The notes beneath the pieces are model-generated. The model had not been told where the DNA came from. It saw only the letters and a list, made by a program, of their open reading frames with translations, and ran no database searches. Shown here piece by piece: positions 61,947-64,000 of a DNA stretch of 64,000 nt. Position 1 is the stretch's first letter. Each line of letters opens with the position of its first letter. The stretch is from CALMEC01 sp963777565 (GTDB lineage Bacteria > Actinomycetota > Thermoleophilia > Miltoncostaeales > Miltoncostaeaceae), in the NCBI GenBank assembly GCA_963777565.1, contig CAVZQZ010000010.1, positions 434,001-498,000 on the forward strand, read 5' to 3'. A program made the translations under genes and the position numbers.

Positions 61947-62611
61947 TGGCCGGGAAGGTGTTCTTCAGCGTGTCGATGTCGCTGGACGGCTACATCGCGC
62001 CCGAGTCCGTGCCCGTTGAGGACCTCTTCGCGCCCGAGAAGCAGGACGACCCGGACGTGCAGCGCTGGATGGCGCAGTGGATGGAACTGCAGCAGTGGAT
62101 CTTCCCGCAGCGGTTCTTCCGGGAGAACCTGAAGCTCGGCGAGGGCGGCGAGGAAGGGCGCGACAACGACATCGCGCGGGAGACGTTCGAGCGCACCGGC
62201 GCGAGCGTGATGGGCAAGCGCATGTTCGACGCCGGCGAGCAGGCGTGGCCGGAGGAGGCGCCGTTCCACACGCCGGTCTTCGTCGTGACGCACGAGAAGC
62301 GTGACCCGTGGGAGCGGCCCGGCGGCACGACCTTCCACTTCGTCAACGACGGCATCGAGGGCGCGCTCGACCAGGCCCGCGAGGCCGCCGGCGACCGGGA
62401 CGTCCGCATCGCGGGCGGCGGCGCGACGATCCTGGAGTACGTGAACGCCGGCCTGATCGACGAGTTCTCGATCGCGCTCTCACCCGTGCTGTTCGGCTCC
62501 GGGATCCGCCTGTTCGAGGGCGTGGACGCGGGCCGAGTGGCCCTGGAGCCGGTCCGCGCGGAGCCCTCCCCGAGGGTGACGCACCTGACCTACGCCGTGC
62601 GCCCACGGTAG
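61946..62611 (+). CDS. Dihydrofolate reductase/RibD C-terminal family protein
   Basis: 221 residues. VSMSLDGYIAP at the start, GKRMFDAGE, and EYVNAGLIDEFSIALSPVLFGSGIRLFEG towards the C-terminus are the RibD_C motifs; GGGATILEYV is the nucleotide-binding loop. Third gene of the arsR-SRPBCC-reductase cassette, coupled by TGATG. The substrate is unknown. Its last codon is 2 nt from the eCIS-like gene end on the other strand. Confidence 0.87.
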   Translation: MAGKVFFSVSMSLDGYIAPESVPVEDLFAPEKQDDPDVQRWMAQWMELQQWIFPQRFFRENLKLGEGGEEGRDNDIARETFERTGASVMGKRMFDAGEQAWPEEAPFHTPVFVVTHEKRDPWERPGGTTFHFVNDGIEGALDQAREAAGDRDVRIAGGGATILEYVNAGLIDEFSIALSPVLFGSGIRLFEGVDAGRVALEPVRAEPSPRVTHLTYAVRPR

Positions 62612-62613
62612 GC

Positions 62614-64000
62614 TCAGTCGATCTTGTCGATGTCGGCCGGCAGGCCGCTCGGGCCCCACACGTAGCGGCGAAGGCCGTGGCCGGACCAGTCCCAGCCGGC
62701 GGCCTTCAGAAGCTCCTCGACCGAGCGGCGGTCGAGGTACTCCGAACCGAGACCTTGGGCGCGGTTGTTGCCGTCGAGCCACACGGTCAGCGCATAGGAG
62801 CCGAGGACCTCTAGCTTGAGCAGCTTCCTGAGCGGCCAGTCGCGAACGCGATGCGGGCCGCCTAGCGAGCGCTGGAGCTCGTTCAGCCGGTCGCGCGCGT
62901 TCCTCACGGCTGGGTCGATTGGGTAGAGGGTCGCGGCCTCGGGAGCGCTCTCGAGGCGCCATTGGTCGAAGGGCGCGGCGCGATGCATCGGATCCAGGGC
63001 GCCCTCCACACGGTAGCGGTACTCGATCCACCAGTCGCCGTGCTTCCAGCCGGCCCAATCCTCGGACGGCGAGGACCCCGAGCGGAGGAAGAGTTCCCGC
63101 TCGGTGAGCGCGGCGATGCGAGGGCTGTTGACCGACGCAATAGGCCCCTCGTCCACGAAGTCCGGCTTCAGAAGGCGCTCGATGAGCGCCCGGTACGTCT
63201 GGCGCCCGCCCCAGCGATCGGCCGTCGCCTTGCCGTGGACCTCGTCCACGACCTTGGGCACGCGGGCCTTCAGCGCCTTCTCCAGCGCGTCGCTCTCGCC
63301 GCGGGCGACCTTGTGGAAGTCCTCCTGGGAGTTGATGCCAGCGATCGAGCCGACGGTTCCCGTCGCGATGCCCTCGATGCTGATGAGGAACGCCATCTCG
63401 CCTGTGGTGAACGCCGCCGCGGCCCAGATCAGGTTGCCGAGCACGCCCAGCGCCAAGGCGTGCCAGCTGCTGACCTGCGAGTTCCTCTCGAAGTCCGCGA
63501 GCCCCTGGTTGAGCGCGCCCCAGACCTGCTCGATCCACACCGTCGCCTGCTGCTCGAGCATCGGCTGGGTCGGGATGACCTCGTCGCCCTCCGCGACGAT
63601 GTTGAACTCCTCGGCCTCCTCCATCACCGGATCGCCGGCCCGCATGAATGCACGGTGCGTGCCGACCGCGGTGAACGTAATCTCCCACTCGAACCGCCGG
63701 TCGGTCTTCCATCCCTGCTTCACGTCCATGCCGTCGCCGGTGGTTCTGAGCTCGAGCCCCCCGGACCCGCCCTCCTTCGCCGGACCGGAGAACGTGACCG
63801 AGAGCACGGCGGTGTCGCCCTTGACGAGCTTGATCGCCGCGCCCGGCGCCATGTCCAGCGTGTGGCCCTTCCCGGCCGGTCCGCGCAGGATCTGGGTTCC
63901 GAAGCTCTCCACCTCGATGTGGGGCGCCGGCTTCGGCCTGCCGGCCTCGCCCCTGCCGCGCGTCGCTGGGCGCGATCGCTGGCGGACCCCGTCGCGCTGC
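62614..64000 (-). CDS. eCIS-associated-like protein, 5' end cut by window edge
   Basis: At least 462 residues; the frame is open beyond 64000. An N-terminal Arg/Gly/Pro-rich part is followed by a beta-rich segment (GDTAVLSVTFSGPAKEGG) of Ig-like kind, then a hydrophobic pair (ALALGVLGNLIWAAAAFTTG and EMAFLISIEGIATGTVGSIAG) that could insert in a membrane, then a helical and aromatic C-terminus (DWAGWKHGDWWIEYRYRV). It looks like a cargo or pore-type protein, as is common near eCIS loci, with no signal peptide visible. The call is tentative. Compare the left-edge gene. Confidence 0.45.
   Translation of the reverse strand, partial: QRDGVRQRSRPATRGRGEAGRPKPAPHIEVESFGTQILRGPAGKGHTLDMAPGAAIKLVKGDTAVLSVTFSGPAKEGGSGGLELRTTGDGMDVKQGWKTDRRFEWEITFTAVGTHRAFMRAGDPVMEEAEEFNIVAEGDEVIPTQPMLEQQATVWIEQVWGALNQGLADFERNSQVSSWHALALGVLGNLIWAAAAFTTGEMAFLISIEGIATGTVGSIAGINSQEDFHKVARGESDALEKALKARVPKVVDEVHGKATADRWGGRQTYRALIERLLKPDFVDEGPIASVNSPRIAALTERELFLRSGSSPSEDWAGWKHGDWWIEYRYRVEGALDPMHRAAPFDQWRLESAPEAATLYPIDPAVRNARDRLNELQRSLGGPHRVRDWPLRKLLKLEVLGSYALTVWLDGNNRAQGLGSEYLDRRSVEELLKAAGWDWSGHGLRRYVWGPSGLPADIDKID

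Overview
The window is high-GC DNA (roughly 70 percent by eye) packed with short-spaced genes on both strands, with GTG and TTG starts common. Gene content points to a Gram-positive-type, strictly bacterial, aerobic actinobacterium, most likely Thermoleophilia/Solirubrobacterales. The support is HisKA_3/LuxR two-component genes, an actinobacterial-style RecQ, a B-box plus site-2-protease gene, SpoIIE/STAS signalling and arsenite methylation. The assignment is inference; no rRNA is present. Five complete tRNA genes (Thr-CGT, Ala-CGC, Ser-TGA, Ser-GCT, Arg-ACG) and one tRNA-Ser 3' remnant were found.

Layout. 1-0.9 kb: the end of a reverse-strand gene resembling proteins associated with extracellular contractile injection systems (eCIS), then tRNA-Thr. 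1.1-9.3 kb: surface DUF11 protein, glutathionyl-hydroquinone reductase, ABC exporter, homocysteine methyltransferase and a TetR regulator with two palindromic operators beside an acyl-CoA ligase. 9.3-15.4 kb: replication and nucleotide genes (holB, tmk), a topoisomerase-like truncated protein, a sugar epimerase and a CpsB-like phosphatase. 15.6-19.6 kb: MarR/cupin divergent pair, hydrolase and delta-60 repeat protein. 19.8-22.1 kb: secreted copper proteins (cupredoxin, two-domain multicopper oxidase, second cupredoxin with one frameshift). 22.2-25.7 kb: a strikingly indel-ridden stretch holding an alcohol dehydrogenase fragment, a response-regulator/thioredoxin-reductase fusion and a cNMP-binding histidine kinase. 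25.7-28.4 kb: aquaporin, phosphoesterase, arsR and arsM, an arsenic-handling group. 28.6-41.9 kb: transglutaminase-like protein, secreted GH114-like protein, pirin, nitroreductase, RTX protein, TlpA-type thioredoxin, recQ and ETF-quinone oxidoreductase. 42-53.5 kb: GAF/PAS/SpoIIE phosphatase, gamma-carbonic anhydrase, two haem-c lipoproteins, STAS protein, serS, sugar kinase, sulfur-amino-acid PLP enzyme, msrB, VIT transporter and methyltransferase.

53.5-58.6 kb looks like an integrated island between a tRNA-Ser 3' remnant and an intact tRNA-Ser(TGA). It carries a two-component system, a CPBP protease, a RibD-like reductase, a broken small gene and two kinds of tandem repeat. 60.2-64 kb is a second mobile boundary: tRNA-Arg, a truncated tyrosine recombinase, an arsR/SRPBCC/reductase cassette, and another eCIS-like protein running off the right edge.

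Functional links. Redox and metal chemistry recur: copper oxidase and cupredoxins, thioredoxin-reductase signalling, arsenite methylation, haem-c lipoproteins, MsrB and ETF-QO. Several genes are broken by single-base indels. In the 21.5-25.7 kb zone these look more like sequence errors than decay, because the correct protein resumes after every shift.
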